This document shows positions 12,196 through 22,100 of a stretch of DNA of 64,000 nucleotides, in pieces (within the stretch, counting starts at the first letter, position 1; every line of letters begins with the position of its first letter). The notes beneath the pieces were generated by a model, which worked only from the letters and a program-made list of their open reading frames with translations, did not search any database and was not told the DNA's origin. The DNA comes from Amanita rubescens (taxonomy: Eukaryota > Basidiomycota > Agaricomycetes > Agaricales > Amanitaceae). The stretch is from assembly GCA_015039365.1 (NCBI GenBank), contig WION01000242.1, positions 16,468-80,467 of the forward strand, written 5' to 3'. Made by a program: the position numbers and the translations under genes.

Positions 12196-12566
12196 TAGCG
12201 AGGAATACCGCTATAGAGAAGTCATTGAATCGCAAGATGCGCGCACGCTATAACGGCCCCTATGTTGTCGTCACGAGAAACAGGGGTGGCGCATATATTC
12301 TTTGCGAATTGGATGGTTCAGTCTTGGATAGGCCCATGGCAGCGTTCCGAGTCATTCCTTACTTCGCGAGAGGTTCAATCGAAGTCCCTACTGAAGCCTT
12401 GGATGTGCACCTGAAGAGAATCGAAGAGATGAGAGCGTCTATTAGTCTCGGTGATGATGATGAAAGAGAGGTAGAAAAAGGAAAAGACGATTTTGACGAT
12501 GAAGATGAGCCGGATGGTTTAGATTCAAGTGAGGAGGGGGGGAGCGAAGGCTTTGACGAAGAATAG

Positions 12567-12912
12567 CGGCAGAACGCGCAAAACCGAAGCTTCTTTTTGC
12601 TTCGAAGAGCCCCTCTTCAACAGGCGGACTACGTTTCTTTTCATTTTTATTCATTTTCTTTCGTTTCTCAACTCATTTATATCTTACTTATCGGTTTCTC
12701 ATAAAAACAGACAGTCAAAAGATCACAAAAAGTCAAAGATAAAGGTTAAAAAGGCAAAAACATATAGTTTCCTACTTATATATTTCTGTTTCCTCTTTTC
12801 TCTTTTCTGCTAACACTCTAGATACTCTATAGATATAATTGCGGCGGCGGCAGGCGGTAAAGAAAAATACTGGCGAACGGCGGACCACCTTTTGGCTCTC
12901 GGCGCGCGATTT
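12567..12912. other. Spacer between E1 pol stop and the antisense gene
   Basis: This is AT- and pyrimidine-rich DNA with no ORF of note. It lies downstream of both the pol stop (plus strand) and the antisense gene stop (minus strand), so it is a convergent 3' region. Confidence 0.6.
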
Positions 12913-14460
12913 CTAGTTGCGGCGAGACTTCTTCTTCGGCGGTTGAAGATCGTCCTCTTCGTCCTCCTCGTATTCTTCGGCATCTGGACATCAAGATTAG
13001 CAAGATGATTAGGGTTATGGACGTCTGAGACCCACCTTCGTCATCTTCAATGTCTTGGTCAACGGTATCCACGGATTTGCGAGAAGACTTGTCGCGACGA
13101 GACCGAGCGCGTTCTTCGGCGGCCCTAGCGTCTGCGGCATCCCTCTCGTCTTGTTTCCCTCGGCGGTACTCAAGGCGCGCGACTTCTTGCAAGTTACGGC
13201 GCATTTCCCTGACTTGGGCTTCTATGCGGTTGCGGGTATTGTCGAGATCAGCCTCTACGCGGCTTATAACCGCTTCGGTGTACGCGGCGTACTTGCCCAT
13301 ACGTTGTTCACGGCTGTAGGTGCGGAGTTTTTCGAAGTTGAGGGTAGGAATATCGATTTTCGGCGGTTGCGGGTCTGGAGATGTACTGCGGGGCGGTTTG
13401 GACTTGGACTTGGAAGCCTTGGACCGAGTCTTGATAGTGAAAGAGTGTTTCGGCTTGACGTCGTCGTCGTCGTCCTCTTCCATGCGTTTGGTCTTTTTCG
13501 CGGAAGGTTTCGGCGTTCTGGAACTACGGCGTTCGCTGAGGATCGACCTAGCCTCGTCATCGTCATCGACTTCTTCTTCTATAGTCTCGGCGCTGCGCAG
13601 TTTTTTCATCGGAGGAAAGGTCGTGACTTCCTCGTCGTACGCGTGGTCTGTGTTGTCGCAAGGCGCGATTCGATTGCGTTTGCAGCGGAGACATTTGGTT
13701 TTGGGCGATTGGATATCGAGCACGCAGAACGGAATGACGCGACCCTTTTTGCAGGCATGGCACTAGAAAACGTTGATCAGCGGACGAAGAATAGGAAGAA
13801 TTCAATACTTACCTTGACGGAATCCGATTGTAAGGTGGCGGCTCTAGTCAAGTGATAGTCGCGGCCATTGTAGCGTTTAACGAAATCGTGGTAATCCATG
13901 GTAGGCAAGACTTGGGAATCGTCTTCAGCGTCAGGGTCGTCTTGAAGCTCGTCTTCGCCTTCAGGCTCTTCGTTTTCGCCAGCAGGTTCGTTAGCCTCTG
14001 CAGGAGCAACGTTTGGGTTCGTTGGAGGGAGATCAGGTAGCGTTTGGATGGTAGGTTGAGAAGTTGGTGGAGGAGGAGCAGCAGAAGGAAGGTTGTCGTC
14101 CATGTCCTGGTCATTGGCTGGTTCACCAACAGCGTTTGCGTTATTCTCGAGCGACCTTGGATCTAGGGTTTTGGAAGGAGAAGAAGCCTCGCGTTCCGTC
14201 TCAGGTTGTGCCTGCGGAGAAAACTGGTAGTCCGACGAAGTTAAGAATCAGCGGTCTACGAGCGGTCTGGTTCATGGATCACTTACCTCGCGTTCCTTGG
14301 AGGTCTTGTTACGTTCCCATTCTTCGCGCTCAAGGCGAGCATTTACCTCGTATGGCGGTGGAGAACTTTGCGGTGGTTGATAAGGAGAGACCGGCGGACT
14401 TGGAGTAGGCGTGTGCATGGGTTGGTCGACGGTGGAAGGATCTTGCGTGTTGTTGGACAT
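12913..14460 (-). CDS. Spliced antisense gene inside E1, cysteine-cluster protein
   Basis: Four minus-strand exons (14460-14287, 14211-13813, 13762-13036, 12983-12913) join through three introns with GT-AG ends. The phases close to 456 codons plus a TAG stop. The first residues are Pro-rich and the second exon is Pro- and Asp/Glu-rich. Exon 3 opens with a zinc-type cluster C192-x2-C195-x8-C204-x10-C215-x2-C218-x7-C226. Acidic and Lys/Arg stretches follow, then a predicted coiled coil and a basic end KKKSRRN that looks like a nuclear signal. The gene lies between pol and the polypurine tract, opposite to gag-pol. I do not recognise the family. A DNA-binding or chromatin role is only inferred from the Cys cluster and basic tail. 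It may be a captured host gene or an element-encoded regulator. Confidence 0.7.
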
Positions 14461-14655
14461 GGTGGTTGAAGAAACGAGCGTTGCTTGAGGATCCCTCTTG
14501 ATAGAGCGCGGCTATTTGGCGTTGTTGACATCTGGATCATGATTTGTCGGCGATCAGCGTTCTATGTCCCCGGCTAGCCGAATTTGGAAGGAGCTATCTT
14601 TGGCATCCCCGGATTGTTCGCGCACATTGGCACTGACTGGGGACAGTCAGATTTT

Positions 14656-14669
14656 AAGTGAGGAGGGGA
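14656..14669 (+). other. Polypurine tract of E1
   Basis: AAGTGAGGAGGGGA directly precedes the 3' LTR. This is the expected place for plus-strand DNA priming, and it fixes the LTR start at 14670. Confidence 0.8.
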
Positions 14670-15005
14670 TGATGGACTAGAGGAGCGGCTGGACGGAGAA
14701 AACGCGCATAATAGAAGACCTACCGAAGCGATAGGACGATTGCCGAAGCGGACCGAAGCAGGAAAGGAAGATCGAACTCAAAAGAAGGGCGACAGGTTCG
14801 ATTATGTTCAAGCCCTAAGCCTTAGGCGTGTCGGAGCATTTGGATCACGTGGAGTTGCGGACCATGACTCATCCGAGGCAGGATCGGCAAGGAGCATCAA
14901 AAGGCGCATCAGCGATCATCCTCGGCAACCTCGGAATCACGCGGCATGGAAAAAGAGGACTCGGATTGAATAGCGTCGTGCTTGACGCTTTCCCCTCCTT
15001 CCCAG

Positions 15006-15719
15006 ATGAGTTCCCCAGCACTCTCAGCTAACGATGCGATCCAGGAGAACGGCGATAGAGCGCGGCCTCTTATCGAGCGGCTTTCGACGCCTCCGCCCGA
15101 GTACCCCCTTTTCCGAGAAGGAGACGACGCGCCGATACAAAGCTTGCAAGAGCCAGCGTATCCCTATGGGAGCATGTACCCCTCGTTTAACAGAAGGCGC
15201 GGCGACTGGTATCATTCGCTAGGAGCTATATTCGGCCAATCTAGACGGCTTTCGGCGTCCCCGCTAGTAGGAGGAGAGTTCCACGCTACAGTCACCCCAA
15301 GTACCGGCGACGAGATAAGGCATAGGAGATGGATGGAAGAGCCGGAGCAGAGCGCGGAGGATCGGCGAAGAAACGGATTCGAGCTCGACCTTATCAATCG
15401 CGTCGAGTATTTCGGTCTTGAGCAAGGCAACCAGAGTACCATCCACCTAGGGCGCGGACAGCTAGTTCATAGGGTTATCCATAGGCCACATATCGCAGGA
15501 CGAGGACTGGAGATCGATCACGGCGGCCCTTATATCATTATCGACCGATGCCACACCCATTACCTCCTCATGACCAGAAAAGGAGACATATTCCCCCAGC
15601 TCGTTCCGGCACCCTGTATCTACCCTTGCCTGACTACCTGGCATGTTGTCGACATCCCGCGCGATTTACTTAATCATCCAGAGGTAGAAAGACTCCAGAA
15701 CGAATACATCCGAGCCTAA
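15006..15719 (+). CDS. ORF encoded in the LTR U3 region
   Basis: An ATG-initiated frame of 237 residues lies wholly within the 3' LTR, 336 nt after its start and ending about 220 nt before the TATA-like box. It would therefore be present at the 3' end of the element transcript. The protein is hydrophilic and rich in Arg, Glu and Pro early on. The middle and C-terminal parts have mixed, globular-looking composition (for example GLEIDHGGPYIIIDRCHTHY and TTWHVVDIPRDLL). No family is recognised. The 5' LTR copy is broken by small indels while this one reads through. An ORF in U3 resembles the arrangement of accessory genes in some retroviruses, but any function here is unknown. Confidence 0.6.
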   Translation: MSSPALSANDAIQENGDRARPLIERLSTPPPEYPLFREGDDAPIQSLQEPAYPYGSMYPSFNRRRGDWYHSLGAIFGQSRRLSASPLVGGEFHATVTPSTGDEIRHRRWMEEPEQSAEDRRRNGFELDLINRVEYFGLEQGNQSTIHLGRGQLVHRVIHRPHIAGRGLEIDHGGPYIIIDRCHTHYLLMTRKGDIFPQLVPAPCIYPCLTTWHVVDIPRDLLNHPEVERLQNEYIRA

Positions 15720-15940
15720 AAGAAGTTCGGTCACCTTCGCAGAGGTTCATTTCCCCCGTATTTCAGCGTCGTCTCGTTTTCCGCTCAGCGCGCAAGTATC
15801 GTCAAGTGTCCATCGTTATCCTAGGCTATCCTCAAGTCCACTTCTCGGAGCTCAACGTCAGCGCCGCGGTCGTCGCATAGATTTCCTTTTATTTCGTTTC
15901 TTTTCGATTTCTTTTACTTTACACTCACAAAGTCCCTTCC

Positions 15941-15948
15941 CTATATAG
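15941..15948 (+). promoter_or_regulatory. TATA-like box of E1 3' LTR
   Basis: CTATATAG is the same octamer as in the 5' LTR. It could drive transcription outward into 16479 onward. Confidence 0.5.
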
Positions 15949-17264
15949 AATATCGGCGCGTGCTCGTCGGCACGACGCTTACTTAGCTACCTATTCCGTT
16001 CCCTTTTACTTTAGCCTAACTAAAAATAACTAACATATATATTCTGTCTTAGATAGACAGAGAGATAGATTTTCCATTCCCCCTTTTCCCTCAGAGTCGG
16101 AATTTGAAGCTAGTATCGAGTTCACTGCGTCCAGAGTTGCGTCCTTTGAGTCCTGCGATTGCGTCTTACTGCGGTTTTTAGTCCTTTCTGCGATTCACTG
16201 CGTTCTAGAAGTTCGAGTTTCTTCATTTAGCTGCGATTTCGATTATCTTAGGTTCCCCTCCTTGCCACACTCATCCTCTACTGCTTATTCGATCAAATAC
16301 TACTTTACGAGGCGTCTGAGAAGTCTCCTGGACTCGCAAAACAAAAGCGAACTTCGACCGTCGTTCAATCCTCTTCGATCCCTTCTTTTACCTTCGGTTC
16401 CCTGCACTAAGAGGGTGCCACTGCACTTCAGGTGTTTGTTGGGTTTGGTTTGTGGTTGAGTGCGCTCGCTGCGTATCAGCGTTCGTGGGTGAGATGGCAC
16501 CGGAGCGTGCAAGGGTGCTGGTAGTATATGCCGGGGTGCTGGCAGTGTTCAGGAGCATGGAATGTGGCGGCGGACGGCTGTAGCGAGTGCGAGAGGTGAA
16601 GGGAGGGGACGGCGTGGTCTACACGTGTTGATGAAGGGAAGGAATGCGGCGAATTAATGACGGAGTGGGTTAGCGTGGAATAAATGGTATGCGGCTGGCT
16701 GGGGCGTGCTCCGGTTTCGTCCAATGTGTGAGTGCATGAGGCAGGTGCGTGCTGTGGGGCAGTGCATGCAGATGGGGTGCGATGGCATCCGATAAGGGTA
16801 TGGCTGGGTGCAGACATCGAGTGGTTGGCTAGGTGAGCTCTGATGGCTTCCGATGGACTCCGATAAGGGCTCGGTAGGCTGTAGGCATCGATCGGCGGGG
16901 TGCAAGTGCTTGGGATAGAGCATAGGCCAGCGGATCGGAGCTGCTGAGGCAGATAGCGGCTAGCACTAGCGCTTGTGCATGTCTCGGCAGGCTGGGATGC
17001 GGAAGCAGGGGTCCGATGGGGTCTGATAGGGCTGCAGCGGGCGGAATCCAATAAGGCTGTAGGCTGTAGATGTCGTGCAGCGGCTCGGTGGACTGGGATG
17101 CAGAGGCAGTGCGTTTGGCGGTAACCAATGGACGTGTGTGAGCAAGGATGAGCTGATGGGGCCGTCCAGAAGGAGATGAAAGCCTCCGGGGCTGTGCGCA
17201 AGAAGAGAGAGTGTGAAAGCAAGTACGAGTGAGCGTGTTTGAGTGCGATCCAAGCTGGACCGAG

Positions 17265-17276
17265 CGGTGGGCTCCA
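17265..17276 (-). other. Primer-binding-like site of E3
   Basis: TGGAGCCCACCG is on the minus strand, 2 nt after the LTR. It matches the first 12 bases of the E1 and gag-only element sites. Confidence 0.7.
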
Positions 17277-17278
17277 GT

Positions 17279-17605
17279 TGAAACAACGCAAGAGAGGCTG
17301 ACTTGGGGTGCAGCCTCCGAGATGCGATGCGGCCGGCGAGTTCGGCAGCACCGAAAGGTGCTCGTCCAAGCTCGGTCGCACTCGTTGACTCTCGGAACGT
17401 AGATGCGAAGTGCGGGGAAGAAGAAGATGTATATCCAAACTAACTACGACATAATATATACTGTGTACCTCGTGTACTATGTGCGCTACTCGGTCCGAGA
17501 CGTATCCGATGCCGAGGTTGGGGGTCCGAGGTGTCGGAGGTCCGAGTCCGGATGTCGGAAGGGTTTCAGTATCGGTTCCAGCATAGCCGGAATCGATACG
17601 TTACA
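17279..17605 (-). repeat. E3 5' LTR (327 bp)
   Basis: It starts TGTAACG and ends CA on the minus strand. It is GC-rich with repeated CCGA-type motifs. No second copy is in the window. Confidence 0.75.
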
Positions 17606-19109
17606 TCGGGACGAGGGACTGTTGGCGGTAGGGATGTGGCGGCAAAGAGCCGGACGTGGGACTGGTAATGGAGGAAATCCGAGATTTCCTGGTGGATGCG
17701 GGCGAGGCGTTCTCGACCGTCGAAGGCGCCGATGCTGAAGGCGGTGGGGGTGGAGGCCGATGCGGCATTGGAGACGGTGGGGGTCTGTTGGGTCTGTTCT
17801 GCGTTCCCTTCCATAGTCGATAAAGGTTGTGTTGGGGAATGAGCGAGCGTCCGAGGTTCTTAAACCTTTCGGCGGTCTGAGTGACGGGCGTGGAAGGTAT
17901 AAGGTTCTGATGGAGATCTAATTCCATCATGACGTGAGCAACTTCTTCATAAGCGTTATGAGAGAGTTGCTGCGGTTTAGCTCCTTTGGTAAACAGATCT
18001 TCTGTCCATGCGGTAGTCCGTCTAGAGGATTCGGCGATCTCCTTGATTCGATCTGCTAGATCGGCTAAGGCGATTGCTCCGATTTCGGTTCTGTTTGTGA
18101 GCTCCAAGATATGCTGTGCATCTGGTGCGATCCTGTGAGGGTCAAAGCTGTGATGGATGGCGACAAGATCGTTGGGGTCGTCGTTAAGGATGAATGGAGG
18201 GTGTGCTTCATTCCTGACATCTAGGATTGCTTGTTCGTAGAAGCGTTCTACGTCAGCGGTGAGGATTCGGCGTAAGAGGTCGATTCCGAATTGGTGGATG
18301 GTGCATCCATGAGAGAGTTTGGTGTACCATTCCATACGATCTAAGTTGGTCCAGATTTCTATAAGATCTGCGCAGTGATAGTTGTATCGTTCTCGAGCAT
18401 TGACGATGATTGCCTTGGCAAGCCTTGCGTCTGAGAGAATGCGCCAGAGTCTGGTAAGTCGTTCCAGTTCCTGAGAATTGATTGACAGGCCGGAAAGTCT
18501 TTTAATGTCGTCAATAGTCTTTCGCATAAGAGCTGAGCTGTTATAGTCTGCAAATGTCGTAAAGATCGTCTGAGGTTCAGAGGGAGTGATGTCTGCCATG
18601 ATTCGATGACTGCTAGGGCTAGCTGGGTTGTTATCATCGCTTCTGTCGCGAAGATCGCCAGTTGATTCCTTGTCGAATTCGGCAAAAGAGTCGGGGTTAT
18701 GATATACCTTTCGCATGTTATCAAGTATTTTCCTAGCTCTCCTTGTATCTTCATTATGTCCTCCGTTATCTTGATCTTTTGTGGTATCGTGAGGACTCGT
18801 AGCTCGGCTTGTTCTGGGTGAATCATCAGGTCGATTCTCTTTGTCAGAATCTGAAGCGCTGTGATAAGGAACGAGACGTGGCCTATTGGGTTTGGTGATC
18901 GTTGTCCTTCTGCTAGCATCCTGATTATTGGATGTGTCGGAGGATTCGACGGTGGTGGTGTCGTCGTCGTTGTCTGGGTAAAGACTGAGTATATGGGCGG
19001 TTCTGGTGATGGTGCTCTCATCGTTGTTGGCGAGATCGTTGGCAAGGTTCTTGTTGATTCCATAGTTCATAGGTAGTTTTTGGGTGTTGTAGGTGTAATC
19101 TTTGTTCAT
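17601..19109 (-). CDS. E2 ORF3, unknown protein after pol
   Basis: This is an ATG-initiated frame of 502 residues. The ATG directly follows the pol TGA (TGA-ATG) in the same reading frame. The N-terminal third is Asp/Asn/Thr-rich and probably disordered. The middle (about residues 170-400) looks helical and globular, and the C-terminal 70 residues are Pro/Ser-rich. The last codons and the stop TAA are created by the first bases of the E3 LTR, so the original C-terminus is probably lost. I do not recognise a domain. The position after the integrase-chromodomain is where envelope-like or other accessory ORFs occur, but no signal peptide or membrane span is seen. Either a read-through extension of pol or a re-initiated ORF is possible. 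Confidence 0.6.
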   Translation of the reverse strand: MNKDYTYNTQKLPMNYGINKNLANDLANNDESTITRTAHILSLYPDNDDDTTTVESSDTSNNQDASRRTTITKPNRPRLVPYHSASDSDKENRPDDSPRTSRATSPHDTTKDQDNGGHNEDTRRARKILDNMRKVYHNPDSFAEFDKESTGDLRDRSDDNNPASPSSHRIMADITPSEPQTIFTTFADYNSSALMRKTIDDIKRLSGLSINSQELERLTRLWRILSDARLAKAIIVNARERYNYHCADLIEIWTNLDRMEWYTKLSHGCTIHQFGIDLLRRILTADVERFYEQAILDVRNEAHPPFILNDDPNDLVAIHHSFDPHRIAPDAQHILELTNRTEIGAIALADLADRIKEIAESSRRTTAWTEDLFTKGAKPQQLSHNAYEEVAHVMMELDLHQNLIPSTPVTQTAERFKNLGRSLIPQHNLYRLWKGTQNRPNRPPPSPMPHRPPPPPPSASAPSTVENASPASTRKSRISSITSPTSGSLPPHPYRQQSLVPM

Positions 19110-22100
19110 TCAGAGTTTCCTACATTTCTTATATTCGTCAAGGATATCCTCGGTGTTTGACAAGTTCCTTTGGGGTTCCCAAGTGTTTTCGCTTGTATCA
19201 TAGCCTTTCCATTTGACAAGAAACTGTAATTGTCGTCCGATCTTTCGGTGTGCGAGAATAGCTTCTATTTCGTATTCTTCTGATCCTTCTATTAGATCGG
19301 GTGGTGGACGTGTATCGTTAGGTCCATGGAATTCTGTTTCTTTAAATGGTGAAAGTAAACATGCGTGGAAAACGCTGTGTATCTTCCATTGTTTCGGTAG
19401 GTCTAGTTGATAGGTGACAGGTCCTAAGACTTTCTTTATCTTGAAGGGTCCTTCTCGTTTGGGTGCGAGTTTACGTGACTGATAAGGAATGCGTAGGTTT
19501 TTTGAATCTAGCCAAACCTTTTCTCCTTCTTTGAACGGTTTAGAGTGTTTCATCGTTCATTGTGCCATTTTGAGGCGTGCAAGGTCGTGTGCTGCCAGAG
19601 CTTCTTCTCTTGCTTTGATCAGGAGTCTGATGCGTTCATCTGCTACAGGGGTAGCTGATTGTTCTGTAACCTGGGGTAGTGCCACAGGGTTAGATCCATA
19701 TATGAGATAGAACGGTGATTGTTTCAGTTCTTCATGCGTTCTTGAATTATGAGCGAATTGTGCGATAGGAAGTATCTTGTTCCATTTGTCTGGTTCATAA
19801 GCGCAGAATATGCGGAGGTATACTTCAAGTACGGCGTTATAGCGTTCCGTTTGTCCATCTGTTTGAGGGTGAAAAGCGGTGCTCATCTTGTGTTTGATCT
19901 GTAGTGCACTGGTTATCCCTTTGAAGACTTTTGCTGCGAATTGCGGTCCTCTGTCAGATATCATTATGTCTGGTAATCCGAAGTTCTTGAAAACTTCTTT
20001 GATGTAGAGGTCAGCGGTTTCAGCTGATGTAATAGTTTTATTACAGGGACATAGAATTACTCCCTTTGAAAGTCCTTGGTCGACCACGACAAAGATAGAA
20101 TCAAATCTGTCACTGGTTGGTAGATCGGTGATGAAATCCATAGTAATCTGTTGAAATGGTCGGTGTGCGTGGGATTTAATCGGCATTAGGGGTGCGGCGG
20201 TGGGGTGTGTATTAGGTTTCATCTGTTGACAGGTAAGACATCCGTCGATAAAACTTTTGACAAGTGTTGTCATTCTAGGCCACCAGTAGTGTTCCCTTAG
20301 TAGGCTAAGTGTTTTGAAGAATCCAGGGTGTCCTGCACTCGGTGCTTCATGGTATTCTTTGATAATAGATCGGCGAAGATCGGAGTCTAATGGAACGTAT
20401 GCCTTATTTTTAAATAGGATGATTCCGTTATCTTCGGTCCAATCGGTGATTGCTGTGCGAAGGGGCGCTGTTCCTTTCTCCTTTAAGCATCTTCTAATGG
20501 TTTCAGCAAACTCGTCGGTTTGAGTTGCGTTCTTTACTTGATCTCGGAGATCTTCGGCGATGACTTGGATAAATAGTGAGTCAGGGAGCATCGTGACTGT
20601 TTCGTCATCTTCTTCTCCATTAGTGTGATCAGGTCGGCGGGATAAGGCATCCGCTTGAGTTAGTTTTGCTCCAGGAACGTGAATTAGTTGGTAATTATAT
20701 CTTGAGAGATTATTCCACCATCTTGCTTGTCTAGCTGTGAGACGTTGTGGTGCGCGGTAATAGGTTAAGTTTTTGTGATCGCAGTGAATAGTGAGTGTGT
20801 GTTCTGCTCCAAGCAGTAGGTATTTCCATTCGTCAAGGGCGTAAATTATGGCAAAGAGTTCTCGGTCGTAGATTTGCCAATTTCGTTCAGTGGGTGTAAG
20901 TGCGTGTGAGAGATATCCACAAGGGTGTAAATCTCCGTTTTCGTCTTTCTGCATTAAGGCGGCTCCGACAGCCCATTTAGATGTGTCTGTTTCAAGTATG
21001 AAGGGTTGATTGACATCTGGCATCTTTAGTACTGGTGCTGTTACGAAACTTTCCTTTAATGAGTCGAAGGCGACTCTACATTCTAGTGTCCATTCCCATA
21101 TCTTGTTTTTCTTCGTTAAGTCGTGAAGGGGTCGTGCGAGGTGCGCGAATCCGGATATGAAACGTCTGTAGTAATTTCCAAATCCAAGAAACGAGCGTAC
21201 TTGTTTAACTGTTGTCGGAGGGGGCCAGTCTCTGATTCCAGCGAGTTTTATTGGATCCATTTTTATCGTGTCTTTCGTGATTATCATGCCTAAGAAGTCC
21301 ACTTCTTCGGCGGCAAATTTGCATTTTTCAAGTTTCAGGTAAAGATCGTGTTCTTTCAATTTTGCGAGTACTAGCTTTGTTCTTTTCTCGAGTTCTTGTT
21401 TGTTGCGCGCGTGTATCAAGATGTCATCCATGTAAATGGCGATCCATCCTTCGTTCATGAAGTCCCTGAAGTAATCGTCCATCATTGCTTGAAATGTTGC
21501 CGGTGAATTGCGTAATCCGAAGAACATAACTGTCGGTTCGAATAGTCCTTTATTCGTGATGAATGCGGCTTTCCATTCGTCTCCTTCTTTGATACGAACA
21601 TTGTTGTATCCCCATCTGATGTCTAGTTTCGTAAAATATTGCGATCCTTTAAGTTGTAGCATCAGATCGGATATGAGTGGTAAGGGGTATGAGTTTGGTT
21701 TCGTATGTTCGTTCAAGTATCGGTAGTCCTGGCAGGGTCTGAGTGTTTTGCTATCCTTCTTTTTGACATAAAAGAATGGCGCTGCCTGCGGAGATTTGGA
21801 TGGTCATATATATCCTTTAGTTAGTTGTTCTTTGATCCATTCATCAAGCGTATTTTGTTGTAATGGTGATATTGGGTAGATCTTTCCTTTCTTTGGTATA
21901 AAATCTTCGCGAAGTTCAATTGCGTGATCCCATGATCTGCGGTCCGGGAATCGTTCTGACGCTTGTTTTTCAAATATCTCTTTCCATTCGAGATACTCAG
22001 GAGGTAGCGTGATTTCCTTCTGATCGGTGTTGTACTTATGTTCCATTTGTTGAGCTGGTGAATAGCGATTAATCGTGATCTCGTCATAATCTTCTTCAGT

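Larger units (their letters stand above)
7479..12566 (+). pseudogene. pol: E1 pol: reverse transcriptase, RNase H, integrase, split by a DNA element
   Basis: One frame runs from 7479 to 10952 and resumes in the same frame at 12198, ending at a TAA/TAG-type stop at 12566. Visible motifs, in order, are the RT palm with YIDDV at about 8730-8745 and the RNase H Asp in VDSCPNGTG near 9250. The RNase H Glu in KLELYG lies near 9375, with the HVPGTHHGADGLSR segment at about 9565-9605. The integrase HHCC finger (HDSLGHKG to CKLCQE, 10084-10205) comes next, then the integrase D-D-E core with LDVLH, VTDNGAP and NGLVERSH. The C-terminal tail contains NGPYVVVTRNRGGAYIL and ends in an acidic stretch. The insertion at 10953-12195 adds an early stop at 11045, so this copy cannot make an intact integrase tail. 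Confidence 0.88.
2061..16478 (+). mobile_element. E1: Ty3/mdg4-type LTR retrotransposon, 14.4 kb
   Basis: Two direct repeats of about 1.81 kb (2061-3873 and 14670-16478) start TGATGGACT and end GCGTATCA. A primer-binding-like site follows the first and a polypurine tract precedes the second. Between them, in order, are gag with a zinc knuckle, aspartic protease, reverse transcriptase, RNase H and integrase, which is the Ty3 order. By eye the LTRs differ at roughly 40 positions (about 2%), so the insertion is fairly recent. The coding frame changes about four times (near 4870, 5525, 6400 and 7500) and pol is split by a DNA element at 10953-12195, so this copy is unlikely to be autonomous. The 5-bp flanks (TACGT left, GCGTT right) do not match. 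The left side is an ankyrin gene and the right side is another LTR element, which suggests rearrangement after insertion. Confidence 0.93.
14670..16478 (+). repeat. E1 3' LTR
   Basis: This is a direct repeat of 2061-3873, about 98% identical by eye. It begins TGATGGACTAG and ends GCGTATCA, with a TATA-like CTATATAG at 15941-15948. It holds an intact 237-residue ORF in the U3 part. Confidence 0.93.
16479..17605 (-). mobile_element. E3: truncated LTR element, 5' LTR and leader only
   Basis: On the minus strand an LTR starts TGTAACG at 17605 and ends TTTCA at 17279. It is followed by AC and a primer-binding-like site TGGAGCCCACCG at 17276 downward, with the same spacing as in the gag-only element at 28474. 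The LTR start (TGTAACG, then CGATTCCGGCTA and TGGAACCGAT) is clearly related to that element's LTR. About 800 bp of leader remain before E1 begins at 16478, and no gag or pol domain is seen. The element sits at the end of the E2 ORF3, whose stop TAA is formed by its first bases. Confidence 0.8.

Noticed and set aside
13055..13855. Plus-strand ORF of 266 residues
   Set aside because: It is the opposite-strand shadow of exon 3 of the antisense gene, whose splice phases and cysteine cluster make the minus strand the better choice.
16476..17438. Minus-strand ORF of 320 residues
   Set aside because: It overlaps the E3 LTR and primer-binding-like site, is rich in His/Ser/Pro/Thr as expected from GC-rich non-coding DNA, and shows no motif.
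18359..19063. Second minus-strand ORF of 234 residues inside E2 ORF3
   Set aside because: It lies in another register of ORF3. Its composition is reasonable, but no motif or independent start context is seen, so it is probably a shadow.
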